DNA of 64,000 bases from Solirubrobacter deserti (GTDB lineage: Bacteria > Actinomycetota > Thermoleophilia > Solirubrobacterales > Solirubrobacteraceae): NCBI RefSeq assembly GCF_003344625.1, contig NZ_QPKJ02000004.1, positions 682,001-746,000 of the forward strand, given 5' to 3'. Positions 53,144-60,917 of this stretch are shown here, in pieces (the stretch's first letter is position 1; each line of letters starts with the position of its first letter). The notes below the pieces were generated by a model. The model was not told the origin of the DNA, ran no database searches, and saw only the letters and a list, made by a program, of their open reading frames with translations. A program made the position numbers and the translations under genes.

Positions 53144-54409
53144 TTGGACGCGGCCGCCGTTGAAGCGCTCGCGCCGGACGCGGCTTCGGTCGCGGCGGCG
53201 CGCAAGCTCGCGCGGCCGGCGCCGTGGAGCGAGACGGGCTTCAACGCGCGCGCGGTCTGGGGGTCCTGCCGCGGGAGCGGCGCGCGGCCGTACGAGGTGG
53301 CGGTCGACCTGGACGGGCCGGCGTACAGGTGCTCCTGCCCGAGCCGGAAGATCCCCTGCAAGCACGCGCTGGCGTTGCTGCTGCTGCGCGCGGACGGTGC
53401 GGTGGCGGAGGGCTCGCCGCCGGCCCGGGTCACGGAGTGGCTCGACGGTCGTGCGCGGCGCGTGCCGCGGGAGCCGGGCGAGCCGATCCGCGACCCCGAG
53501 GCGGCTGCGCGGCGCGCCGCCGAGCGCGAGGCGCGGGTCGCGGGCGGCGTCGAGGACCTGCGGTTGTGGCTGCGCGACGCGGTGCGCGGCGGGCTCGGCG
53601 CGCCGCGGCTGCGCGGCTGGGACGAGTGGGACGCGTTCGCGGCGCGGATGGTGGACGCGCAGGCGCCGGGCGCGGCGTCGCGGTTGCGCTCGCTCGGGAA
53701 CGTCGCGGCGATGCGGCCCGACGACTGGCCCGAGCGGCTGCTGTCGGGCATGGCGATGCTGCACCTGCTGTGCGAGGCCTACGCGCGCGAGACCGAGGGG
53801 CCGCTGCGCGACGAGGTCCGCACGCTGCTGGGCTGGAACGCGTCGCGGGAGGAGGTGCTGAGCGGGCCGCGCGTGCAGGACGAGTGGTCGGTGCTGGCGC
53901 GCGTCGTGATCGAGCAGGAGCGCCTGCGCGTCCAGCGGACGTGGCTGTGGGGGCACGACCACGAGCGCGCGGCGTTGATCCTGGACTTCGCGCCCACCGG
54001 CGGGTCCTTGGCGCCGCGGCCGCCGGCGGGGCGAAGCTTCGAAGCCGCGCTGGCGTTCTACCCGGGCGCGACGCCGCTGCGTGCGCTGCTGGAGGAGCCG
54101 GGCCGGCTGCGCGACGCGCCGGGGTTCTTCGGCGTGGGCGGCGTCGAGGCGGCGTTGGGCGCGTGCGCGGGGGCGGTCGCGGCAAACCCGTGGCTCGACG
54201 AGCACCCGATCGCGCTGGCGCGTGCGGTCGCGGACGTTGATGTGGTGAGCGCGGAGGACGGGTCGCTGCCGCTGCGCGGACCGATGCGCGCGCGGTGGCG
54301 GCTGCTGGCGTTGAGCGGCGGGCGGCCGGTGTCCGTGTTCGGGATGTGGAACGGCGAGGCGCTGAACCCGCTCGCGGTCGGGGACGGCGAGCGCACGGTG
54401 GCGCTGTGA
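53144..54409 (+). CDS. SWIM zinc-finger protein (cassette gene 1)
   Basis: 421 residues, TTG start 2 bases after the cupin stop. The zinc-binding SWIM motif is YRCSCPSRKIPCKHALALLLL (CxCx6CxH; residues about 62-82), which binds DNA or protein. A helical region follows with Arg-rich stretches, and mid-protein WLWGHDHERAALILDFAPTG is beta-rich. It begins a five-gene series with DUF5691, MoxR AAA, DUF5682 and VWA proteins, a combination seen repeatedly in actinobacterial annotation as I recall it. Role unknown; probably substrate or nucleic-acid recognition. Confidence 0.82.
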   Translation: MDAAAVEALAPDAASVAAARKLARPAPWSETGFNARAVWGSCRGSGARPYEVAVDLDGPAYRCSCPSRKIPCKHALALLLLRADGAVAEGSPPARVTEWLDGRARRVPREPGEPIRDPEAAARRAAEREARVAGGVEDLRLWLRDAVRGGLGAPRLRGWDEWDAFAARMVDAQAPGAASRLRSLGNVAAMRPDDWPERLLSGMAMLHLLCEAYARETEGPLRDEVRTLLGWNASREEVLSGPRVQDEWSVLARVVIEQERLRVQRTWLWGHDHERAALILDFAPTGGSLAPRPPAGRSFEAALAFYPGATPLRALLEEPGRLRDAPGFFGVGGVEAALGACAGAVAANPWLDEHPIALARAVADVDVVSAEDGSLPLRGPMRARWRLLALSGGRPVSVFGMWNGEALNPLAVGDGERTVAL

Positions 54410-54829
54410 GGGCGCGCGGCGTCGCCGGGGCCGGCACGGCTCGTTCGAGTGCCGGCCGCGTGGTGGCCGCGGGGGCGACGCTGGCGGCGCGCGGAATGAG
54501 CGCCGGCCGCGTGGTGGATGCGGCGGCGCGACCGGCGGCGAGCGAATGAGCGCCGACCGCCTGGTGGCCGCGGCCGCGCGACCCCCGGCGCGCGAAACCG
54601 GGCTTCGCCCGAAGAGGGGGATGTTTCGCGCGGCCGGGGGTCGCGCGTCCGCGGCTGAGCGTGGGCGGGGCACGGCGAGGGCTCGGGCCGTCGCGGCTGG
54701 ACGTCGGCCGGGCCCGGCGAGGGCTCGGGCCGTCGCGGCTGGACGTCGGCCGGGCCCGGCGACGGCTCGCGGCGTTGCGTGCCCGGCGAGGGGTCGGGCC
54801 GTGGCGGCGTTCGCTCGGGGCACGGCGTG
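54406..54829 (+). other. Low-complexity gap between cassette genes 1 and 2 holding overlapping micro-ORFs
   Basis: Two very small frames are linked by overlapping stop-starts: GTG 54406 to TGA 54549 (47 residues) and ATG 54546 to TGA 54830 (94 residues), ending at the cassette gene 2 GTG. Their peptides are Arg/Ala-rich and partly repetitive (SAGRVVDAAARPAAS; SADRLVAAAARPPAR). They probably reflect repeat-expanded spacer rather than real proteins, but they preserve the overlapping layout. No other feature is visible. Confidence 0.5.
54674..54799 (+). repeat. 42-bp tandem repeat
   Basis: Units beginning GGCGAGGGCTCGGGCCGTCG start at 54674 and 54716; a third diverges after 54758 and a degenerate copy follows at 54785. 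The period (42) is a multiple of three and encodes ARARAVAAGRRPGP twice in one frame. Consistent with slippage expansion in spacer DNA. Confidence 0.8.
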
Positions 54830-56107
54830 AGCTGGGACGAGCTCGTGGCCGTGGCGTTGATCGGCACGGACCGGCGGCCCGTGGACGCGGACGCGCCGCC
54901 CGGGGCGCCGGGCGAGCTCGGCGCGGCCCTGGACGGGCGTGGCGTCGAGGACCGCTTGTTGGCGTCGGCGGCGGCGTGGACGGTGGCGCGGCGGGCCGGT
55001 GCGCGGGCGGGCGCTCCGCGTGTCGTCGAGCCGGCCGAGCCCGATCCGCGGCCGCTGTGCTCCGGGCCGGCGGCGGGGCGGCTGGATGGGCTGCTCGAGG
55101 TGCGCTGGCTTGTCGAGGACTGGCTCGCGCTGGCGCAAGAGCACGGGGTGCGGCCGCCGCCCGAGCTCGTGCCCGCGCTGCTCGACTGGGCCGAGGATCG
55201 GCCGGAGCGGTACGCCGCCGCGGCCGCGGCGGCCGGGCCGCTCGGGCGCTGGCTCGCCGCGCGCGAGCCGCGCTGGGCCTATGTGCTGCCCGTCGACGAG
55301 GCCGACTGGGCCCACGCGGAGGACCGGGTCGACCTGCTGCGCCGGTATCGCCGGCAGGACCCGGACGCCGCGCGCGAGCTGCTCGCGTCGACGTGGGCGG
55401 AGGAGACGTGGGAGGACCGTCAGGCGTTTCTTCAGGAGCTCGAGGTCGGGCTGTCGGACGCCGACGAGTCGCTGCTCGAGCTGGCGCTCAGCGATCGTCG
55501 CAAACCGGTCCGGGACGTCGCGGCGGCGTTGCTCACGCGCCTGCCCCGCTCGGCGTTCGCCGCGCGGGCGGCGGCCGAGGCGCTGCCGCTGCTGCGCGTG
55601 GAGGACGGCGAGATCGTGGCCACGCTGCCCGAGGCGCGCGGGCGTCGCTCCGAGCGGCTGACCGAGCTCCTGGCTGCGGCCCCGCTCTCCACCTGGGACA
55701 TCGCGATGGTCGGCCTGCCCGTCAAGGACGATCTCGCGGCCGCCGTCCACGAGGGCTGGATGCTGGCGGCGCTGCGTCAGCGGGACGTCGAGTGGGGACG
55801 CGCGCTCGGGCTGCTCGAACTGCTGCCCCGCGAGGAGGCCGAGGCGCGCGCGGCCGCGGCGGACGATCCCCTGCTCGCCGCCGAGCCGCTCGAGTGGACG
55901 TGGGGACCGGAGCTGTCGAACGCCGTCGTCGCGTCCGTCAAGCGGCGGCGCGAGGCCGGCGGGCGCGATGTCGACGTGGCGTTCGTCGGGCGGCGGCTGG
56001 ACCCGCGCACGGACATCGAACCGCTGCGCGACCTCGGCGGGCGCGACATCACGCGGCTCTGCGACCTCCTCGACACGCGGGCTGCCATGCTCTCGGAGTT
56101 CGCATGA
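54827..56107 (+). CDS. DUF5691 family protein (cassette gene 2)
   Basis: 426 residues, GTG 54827 overlapping a micro-ORF stop. It opens with ELVAVALIGTDRRPV, has an all-helical HEAT-like body (RPERYAAAAAAAGPLGRWLAAREPRW; LLELALSDRRKPVRDVAAALLTRLP; AARAAAEALPLL) and ends with RREAGGRDVDVAFVGRRLDPRTDIEPL. It matches the DUF5691 family by pattern. HEAT-like helices suggest scaffold or binding function. It overlaps the MoxR gene start (ATGA). Confidence 0.75.
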   Translation: MSWDELVAVALIGTDRRPVDADAPPGAPGELGAALDGRGVEDRLLASAAAWTVARRAGARAGAPRVVEPAEPDPRPLCSGPAAGRLDGLLEVRWLVEDWLALAQEHGVRPPPELVPALLDWAEDRPERYAAAAAAAGPLGRWLAAREPRWAYVLPVDEADWAHAEDRVDLLRRYRRQDPDAARELLASTWAEETWEDRQAFLQELEVGLSDADESLLELALSDRRKPVRDVAAALLTRLPRSAFAARAAAEALPLLRVEDGEIVATLPEARGRRSERLTELLAAAPLSTWDIAMVGLPVKDDLAAAVHEGWMLAALRQRDVEWGRALGLLELLPREEAEARAAAADDPLLAAEPLEWTWGPELSNAVVASVKRRREAGGRDVDVAFVGRRLDPRTDIEPLRDLGGRDITRLCDLLDTRAAMLSEFA

Positions 56108-57177
56108 CGGAACTTCTGCGCCCGCACGCCGAGCAGCTGTTCGCGGAGGAGCTCGCCGCGCTCGAGCGGGCCGACGACCGCCCCAGGCCACCGCGGTGGC
56201 GGCTGTCGCCGTGGGCGGTCACGACCTACGTGATGGGCGGCGAGGCCGACGGCGTCACGATCACGCCCAAGTACGTCGGCCGGCGCCGCCTGATCGAGCT
56301 CGCCGTGGCGACGCTCGCCACCGACCGCGCGCTGCTTCTGCTGGGCGTTCCCGGCACCGCCAAGACGTGGCTCTCCGAGCACCTGGCGGCCGCGATCTCC
56401 GGCGACAGCACCCTGATCGTGCAGGGCACGGCGGGCACGCCCGAGGAGGCCCTGCGCTACGGCTGGAACTACGCGCGGCTGCTCGCCGAGGGCCCGACGC
56501 GCGACGCGCTCGTGCCCGGCCCGGTGTTCCGCGCGATGAACGACGGCAAGCTCGCGCGCGTGGAGGAGCTCACGCGCATCCCGTCCGACGTCCAGGACGC
56601 GCTGATCACGATCCTGTCCGAGAAGTCGCTGCCGATCCCCGAGCTCGACGACGAGGTCCAGGCCGTGCAGGGCTTCAACGTGATCGCCACCGCCAATGAC
56701 CGCGACCGCGGCGTCAACGAGCTCTCCAGCGCGATGCGGCGGCGCTTCAACACGGTCGTGCTGCCGCTGCCGGACTCGGCCGACGAGGAGGTGGAGATCG
56801 TCCGCCTGAGGCTGGACAGCGTCGGGCAGGCGCTCGAGCTGCCGCCCGCGACCTCCGCGCTGGAGGAGATCCGCCGCGTGGTGACGATCTTCCGCGAGCT
56901 GCGATCGGGCGTGACCGAGGACGGGCGCACCAAGCTCAAGTCGCCCTCGGGCACGCTCAGCACCGCCGAGGCGATCTCCGTGGTCACGAACGGGCTCGCG
57001 CTCGCCACCCACTTCGGCGACGGCGAGCTCTCCGCCGAGGACGTCGCGGGCGGGCTCACCGGCGCCGTCGTGCAGGACCCGGTGGCGGACAAGGTCGTCT
57101 GGCAGGAGTACCTCGAGGCGGTCGTGCGCGAGCGCGACGGCTGGGGCGCGCTGTACCGGGCCTGCCGGGCGCTGTGA
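56104..57177 (+). CDS. MoxR-type AAA+ ATPase (cassette gene 3)
   Basis: 357 residues. Walker A is LLLGVPGTAKTWLSEHL, with Walker B/arm in PVFRAMNDGKLARVEELTRI (DE replaced by an LARVEEL pattern), the sensor-1/ATANDRDRGVNELSSAMRRRFNT arginine-finger region and a C-terminal helical lid. It is a MoxR/RavA-like AAA+ ATPase, normally acting with VWA partners to remodel proteins or load metal. Starts in ATGA overlap with gene 2; gene 4 overlaps its stop (GTG 57174). Confidence 0.87.
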   Translation: MTELLRPHAEQLFAEELAALERADDRPRPPRWRLSPWAVTTYVMGGEADGVTITPKYVGRRRLIELAVATLATDRALLLLGVPGTAKTWLSEHLAAAISGDSTLIVQGTAGTPEEALRYGWNYARLLAEGPTRDALVPGPVFRAMNDGKLARVEELTRIPSDVQDALITILSEKSLPIPELDDEVQAVQGFNVIATANDRDRGVNELSSAMRRRFNTVVLPLPDSADEEVEIVRLRLDSVGQALELPPATSALEEIRRVVTIFRELRSGVTEDGRTKLKSPSGTLSTAEAISVVTNGLALATHFGDGELSAEDVAGGLTGAVVQDPVADKVVWQEYLEAVVRERDGWGALYRACRAL

Positions 57178-59333
57178 GCCACACGGTCTTCGGGATCCGC
57201 CACCACGGACCCGGCTCGGCCCGCACGCTCGAACGCGCGCTGGCGCAGCTGCAGCCGGACACGATCCTGATCGAGGGCCCGCCCGACGCCGACTCGCTGC
57301 TCGCGCTGGCCGCCCACGAGGAGATGGCGCCGCCCGTCGCGCTGCTCGCCTACGCGCCCGACGAGCCGGGCCGCGCCGCGTTCTGGCCGTTCGCGCGCTT
57401 CTCGCCGGAGTGGCGGGCGATCCTGTACGCCCACGAGCACGACATCCCGGTGCGCTTCTGCGACCTCCCGGCGGCGAACTCACTCGTGCAGAAGCGGGGA
57501 CGCCGGGGGAAGGTGCGCGAGGACCCGTTGGGTGCGCTGGCCGAGGTCGCCGGGCACGGGGACGCCGAGCGTTGGTGGGAGGACGTCGTCGAGTCCGCGC
57601 GCGAGGGTCTGGGCGCGTTCGAAGCGGTGACCGAGGCGATGGAGGCGCTGCGCGAGGCCTTCCCGGACGACGACCCGCGCGAGGAGCAGCGCGAGGCGTA
57701 CATGCGCCAGCAGATTCGCAAGGCCAACAAGGAGGCGAGCAACGTCGCGGTCGTCTGCGGCGCCTGGCACGCGCCCGCGCTGGTCGAGCCCGGCCCCGCG
57801 GCGCCGGACGCGCGGACGCTGAAGGGCATGGCGAAGATCAAGGTCGCCACCACCTGGGTGCCGTGGACGTACGGGCTGCTGGCGCGCGAGTCCGGCTACG
57901 GCGCGGGCGTCGACTCGCCCGCCTGGTACGACCAGCTGTTCGACAGCGCCGAGGAACCCGTCGCGCGCTGGCTCGCGCGGGCGGCCCGGCTGCTGCGCGA
58001 GGAAGGCCTGGATGCGAGCGCGGCGCAGGTCGTCGACGCGACCCGGCTGGCCGCCGCGCTGGCCGGCATCCGCGACCGCCCGCTCGCGGGCCTCGACGAG
58101 CTGCTCGACGCCACCCGCGCGGTGCTGTGCTTCGGCTCCGAGCTGCCACTGAAGATCGTGCGGGCGCAGCTGGTGGTCGGCGAGCGGCTGGGCGAGGTGC
58201 CGGAGGAGACGCCGATGGTCCCGCTCCAGCAGGACGTGACCAAGCTCCAGCGCCGGCTGCGGCTCAAGCCCGCCCCGGAGCCGAAGGAGATCACGCTGGA
58301 CCTGCGGCGCGAGATCGACCGCGAGCGCAGCCGCCTCCTGCACCGCCTGAACGTGCTCGAGGTGCGCTGGGGCGAGCCGACCGAGACGCGCGGCCAGGGC
58401 ACCTTCAAGGAGGCCTTCCGGCTCGAATGGCACCCCCAGCTGGCGCTCGATCTCATCCACGCGGGCCGTTGGGGCACGACGGTGCACGCGGCCGCCGCCG
58501 CGCGGGCGAAGGCGATGGCGAAAGAGCAGGACAGCATCGCCAAGCTCGCGGTGCTCGCCGACGCCGTCCTGCTCGCCGACCTCCCGGACGCCCTGGAAGC
58601 CGTGCTGGGCGCGCTCGCCGACCTCGCCGCGCTCGACCGCGACACCGCCGACCTGATGGCCGCCGTCCCGCCGCTCGCCCAGATCCTCCGCTACGGCGAC
58701 GTGCGCGGGAGCGACACCAGCGCGGTCGCGGGCGTGCTGCGCGGCATCGTGCTGCGGACGGCGGTCGGGCTTCCCGGCGCGGGCGTCGGTGCCGACGAGG
58801 AGGCGGGCGCGAAGCTGGCCGAGCTCGTCGACGGCGTCAACAGCGCGCTTGCGCTGTTGCAGGACGAGGCGCTGACGCGCGCGTGGCGGGAGGCGCTGCG
58901 GCGAGTGGCCGACGGCGACCGGCTGCCGGGCACGCTCGCCGGCCGCGCCACCCGGCTCCTGCACGATGCGGGCGAGCTCGGGTCGCCCGAGGTGGCCGGC
59001 GCCATGTCGCGCGCTCTCTCTCCGGGGGAGGAGCCCGAGCGTGGCGCCTCCTGGATCGAGGGGTTCATCGGGACGAGCGGGCTCGTGCTCGTCCACGACC
59101 CGGAGCTGCTGCAGATCCTCGACGAGTGGATGGACCGGGTGGAGCCCGAGGCGTTCACGACCGTGCTGCCGCTGCTGCGTCGCGCGTTCTCCGTGCTGCC
59201 CGCGGGCGAGCGCCGCCGCCTCGGCGAGCGCCTGCGCAAACCTAAAGAGGGACAGTCCCCTTCATCTGAGCTCAACATCGATCTCGAGCGCGCAGGCCCG
59301 GCTTTGGCAACGGTTGCGAGGTTGTTGGCGTGA
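57174..59333 (+). CDS. DUF5682 family protein (cassette gene 4)
   Basis: 719 residues, GTG start. N-terminal domain has HTVFGIRHHGPGSARTLERAL, LIEGPPDADSLL, RFCDLPA and VAVVCGAWHAPAL, a pattern like the TIKI/TraB/EreA/ChaN superfamily of metal-dependent or haem-binding hydrolases; this is an inference. The C-terminal half is a long helical region (VLRGIVLRTAVGLPGAG; RALSPGEEPERGASWIEGFIGTSGLVLVHDPELLQILDEW). Its last residues (PKEGQSPSSELN onward) derive from a palindromic repeat; the true C-terminus before it was probably ERLRK. Gene 5 overlaps its stop. Confidence 0.78.
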   Translation: MSHTVFGIRHHGPGSARTLERALAQLQPDTILIEGPPDADSLLALAAHEEMAPPVALLAYAPDEPGRAAFWPFARFSPEWRAILYAHEHDIPVRFCDLPAANSLVQKRGRRGKVREDPLGALAEVAGHGDAERWWEDVVESAREGLGAFEAVTEAMEALREAFPDDDPREEQREAYMRQQIRKANKEASNVAVVCGAWHAPALVEPGPAAPDARTLKGMAKIKVATTWVPWTYGLLARESGYGAGVDSPAWYDQLFDSAEEPVARWLARAARLLREEGLDASAAQVVDATRLAAALAGIRDRPLAGLDELLDATRAVLCFGSELPLKIVRAQLVVGERLGEVPEETPMVPLQQDVTKLQRRLRLKPAPEPKEITLDLRREIDRERSRLLHRLNVLEVRWGEPTETRGQGTFKEAFRLEWHPQLALDLIHAGRWGTTVHAAAAARAKAMAKEQDSIAKLAVLADAVLLADLPDALEAVLGALADLAALDRDTADLMAAVPPLAQILRYGDVRGSDTSAVAGVLRGIVLRTAVGLPGAGVGADEEAGAKLAELVDGVNSALALLQDEALTRAWREALRRVADGDRLPGTLAGRATRLLHDAGELGSPEVAGAMSRALSPGEEPERGASWIEGFIGTSGLVLVHDPELLQILDEWMDRVEPEAFTTVLPLLRRAFSVLPAGERRRLGERLRKPKEGQSPSSELNIDLERAGPALATVARLLA
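59240..59277 (+). repeat. Palindromic dispersed repeat, copy in DUF5682 3' end
   Basis: A 38-base element containing GGGACAGTCCC, 37/38 identical to the copy 101 bases downstream (59341-59378). It is read as PKEGQSPSSELN in the DUF5682 protein. Confidence 0.9.
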
Positions 59334-60511
59334 GCGAGGAACCTAAAGAGGGACAGTCCCCTTCATCTGAACTCAACACTGGGCACGAGCGCATGCGGCG
59401 ATGGCGGCTGGTGCTCGGCGGCGGGGAGGCCGACGGCACGGACGTGCGGCTCGGCGGCACCGACCGTGGCATGGACGGCGCGCTCGACGCCGTCTACGGC
59501 GACCGGCGCGGCGGGCTCGGGGGGAGCGCGCCGAACGTCGCGCGCTGGCTGGGCGAGATCCGCAGCCACTTCCCGTCCGCGGTCGTACGGGTGGTCCAGC
59601 AGGACGCGATCGACCGGCTCGGCCTGCACCGGCTCCTGCTCGAGCCCGAGGTGCTCGACAACGTCACGCCCGACGTGCACCTCGCCGCGACGCTGATGAG
59701 CCTCAAGGACGCGCTGCCGGAGTCCAGCCGGACGGTGGCGCGGCGGATCGTGCGCGAGGTGGTGGACGACATCGAGCGCCGGCTCGCCGACCGCACGCGC
59801 AGCGCCGCCCGCGGCGCGATCGACCGCTCCGCGCGCACGTCGCGCCCCAAGCCGTCCGAGATCGACTGGGACCGGACGATCCGGGCCAACCTCAAGCACT
59901 ACCAGCCCGAGCATCGGACGGTGATTCCGGAGCGCCTCGTGGGCCACGCGCGCCGGCGCCGCTCGCTGGCCGCGAACCTGATCCTCGCGCTCGACCAGAG
60001 CGGGAGCATGGGCGCGAGCGTCATCCACGCGGGCGTGCTGAGCGCGGCGTTGGCCTCGATCCCGACCCTGGACACCAAGGTGATCGCGTTCGACACGAGC
60101 GTCGTGGACCTCACCGAGGAGCTGCACGACCCGGTCGAGCTGCTGTTCGGCATCCAGCTCGGCGGCGGCACGGACATCGACCAGGCGCTCGGGTACTGCC
60201 AGACGCTCGTCAGCCACCCCGGCAAGACCGTGATGGTGCTCGTGACCGACCTCTACGAGGGCGGCGACCCGGAGTCCATGCTCCGGCGCGCCGCCTCGCT
60301 GATCCGCTCCGGCGTGAAGCTGATCGTCCTGCTCGCGCTGGCCGACGATGGCGCGCCCTTCTACCACCATGAGCACGCGGCGGCCTTCGCCGCGCTCGGC
60401 GCGCCCGTGTTCGCCTGCACACCCGACCAGTTCCCCGACATGCTCGCCGCGGCCCTCGAAGGACGCGACGTGGCAGGGTGGGCGGGCGAGCAGGACATCG
60501 CGGTGGTGTAG
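59330..60511 (+). CDS. VWA-domain protein (cassette gene 5)
   Basis: 393 residues from 59330 or 372 from ATG 59393 (preferred, since residues 1-21 come from a repeat). The N-terminal half is helical (DALDAVYGDRRGGLGG, LMSLKDALPESSRTVARR), the C-terminal half a von Willebrand A domain with MIDAS LILALDQSGSMGASVI (DxSxS) and TDLYEGGD, and KLIVLLALADDGAPF. VWA partners of MoxR ATPases typically present substrates. It closes the overlapping cassette. The VOC gene follows with its own promoter. Confidence 0.85.
   Translation: MSEEPKEGQSPSSELNTGHERMRRWRLVLGGGEADGTDVRLGGTDRGMDGALDAVYGDRRGGLGGSAPNVARWLGEIRSHFPSAVVRVVQQDAIDRLGLHRLLLEPEVLDNVTPDVHLAATLMSLKDALPESSRTVARRIVREVVDDIERRLADRTRSAARGAIDRSARTSRPKPSEIDWDRTIRANLKHYQPEHRTVIPERLVGHARRRRSLAANLILALDQSGSMGASVIHAGVLSAALASIPTLDTKVIAFDTSVVDLTEELHDPVELLFGIQLGGGTDIDQALGYCQTLVSHPGKTVMVLVTDLYEGGDPESMLRRAASLIRSGVKLIVLLALADDGAPFYHHEHAAAFAALGAPVFACTPDQFPDMLAAALEGRDVAGWAGEQDIAVV
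59341..59378 (+). repeat. Palindromic dispersed repeat, copy in VWA gene 5' end
   Basis: Second copy of the GGGACAGTCCC element; read as the N-terminal PKEGQSPSSELN of the VWA protein when started at 59330. A start at 59393 would exclude it. Confidence 0.9.
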
Positions 60512-60514
60512 CTT
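60509..60514 (+). promoter_or_regulatory. Candidate -10 box of leaderless promoter (VOC protein)
   Basis: TAGCTT ends 6 bases before the ATG at 60521; no SD. Confidence 0.4.
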
Positions 60515-60520
60515 CCCCGC

Positions 60521-60862
60521 ATGTTCCGGGGAATCGGGCGGATGGTGGTCGGCGTGTCCGACCAGGACGAGGCGCTCGCGTTCTACCGCGACGTGCTCGG
60601 GTTCGAGGTGCTGCACGACTCCGACGACGAGGGCTTCCGCTACCTTCACATGGGCGTGCCCGGCCAGCCCCAGACGGGCATCTGGCTGATGCCCGGGGCC
60701 GCCGAGCACGACCGGCCGCTGCTCGTGCTGTTCACCGACGACCTCACGGGCATCCTCGAATCGCTCGAGCGCCACGGGGTAGAGACGTGGGGAGCGACCG
60801 CGACGTCGCTGCACTTCCGCGACTGCGCGGGCAATATCCTCGTCGCCTCAGTCCCCTCATGA
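60521..60862 (+). CDS. VOC (glyoxalase/bleomycin-resistance fold) protein
   Basis: 113 residues. One vicinal-oxygen-chelate module: GRMVVGVSDQDEALAFYRDVLGFEVLHDSDD, then GIWLMPG, and SLHFRDCAGNILVAS with a metal-region HxxxN-type pattern. It may be a metal-dependent enzyme or binding protein acting as dimer; substrate unknown. It starts after a leaderless-type box, 9 bases beyond the VWA stop. Confidence 0.8.
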   Translation: MFRGIGRMVVGVSDQDEALAFYRDVLGFEVLHDSDDEGFRYLHMGVPGQPQTGIWLMPGAAEHDRPLLVLFTDDLTGILESLERHGVETWGATATSLHFRDCAGNILVASVPS

Positions 60863-60917
60863 GCCGTCTCTGGTCCGAGAGCATCCGCCGCCTCAGCCTC
60901 TTCATCGAAGGCCTGCT

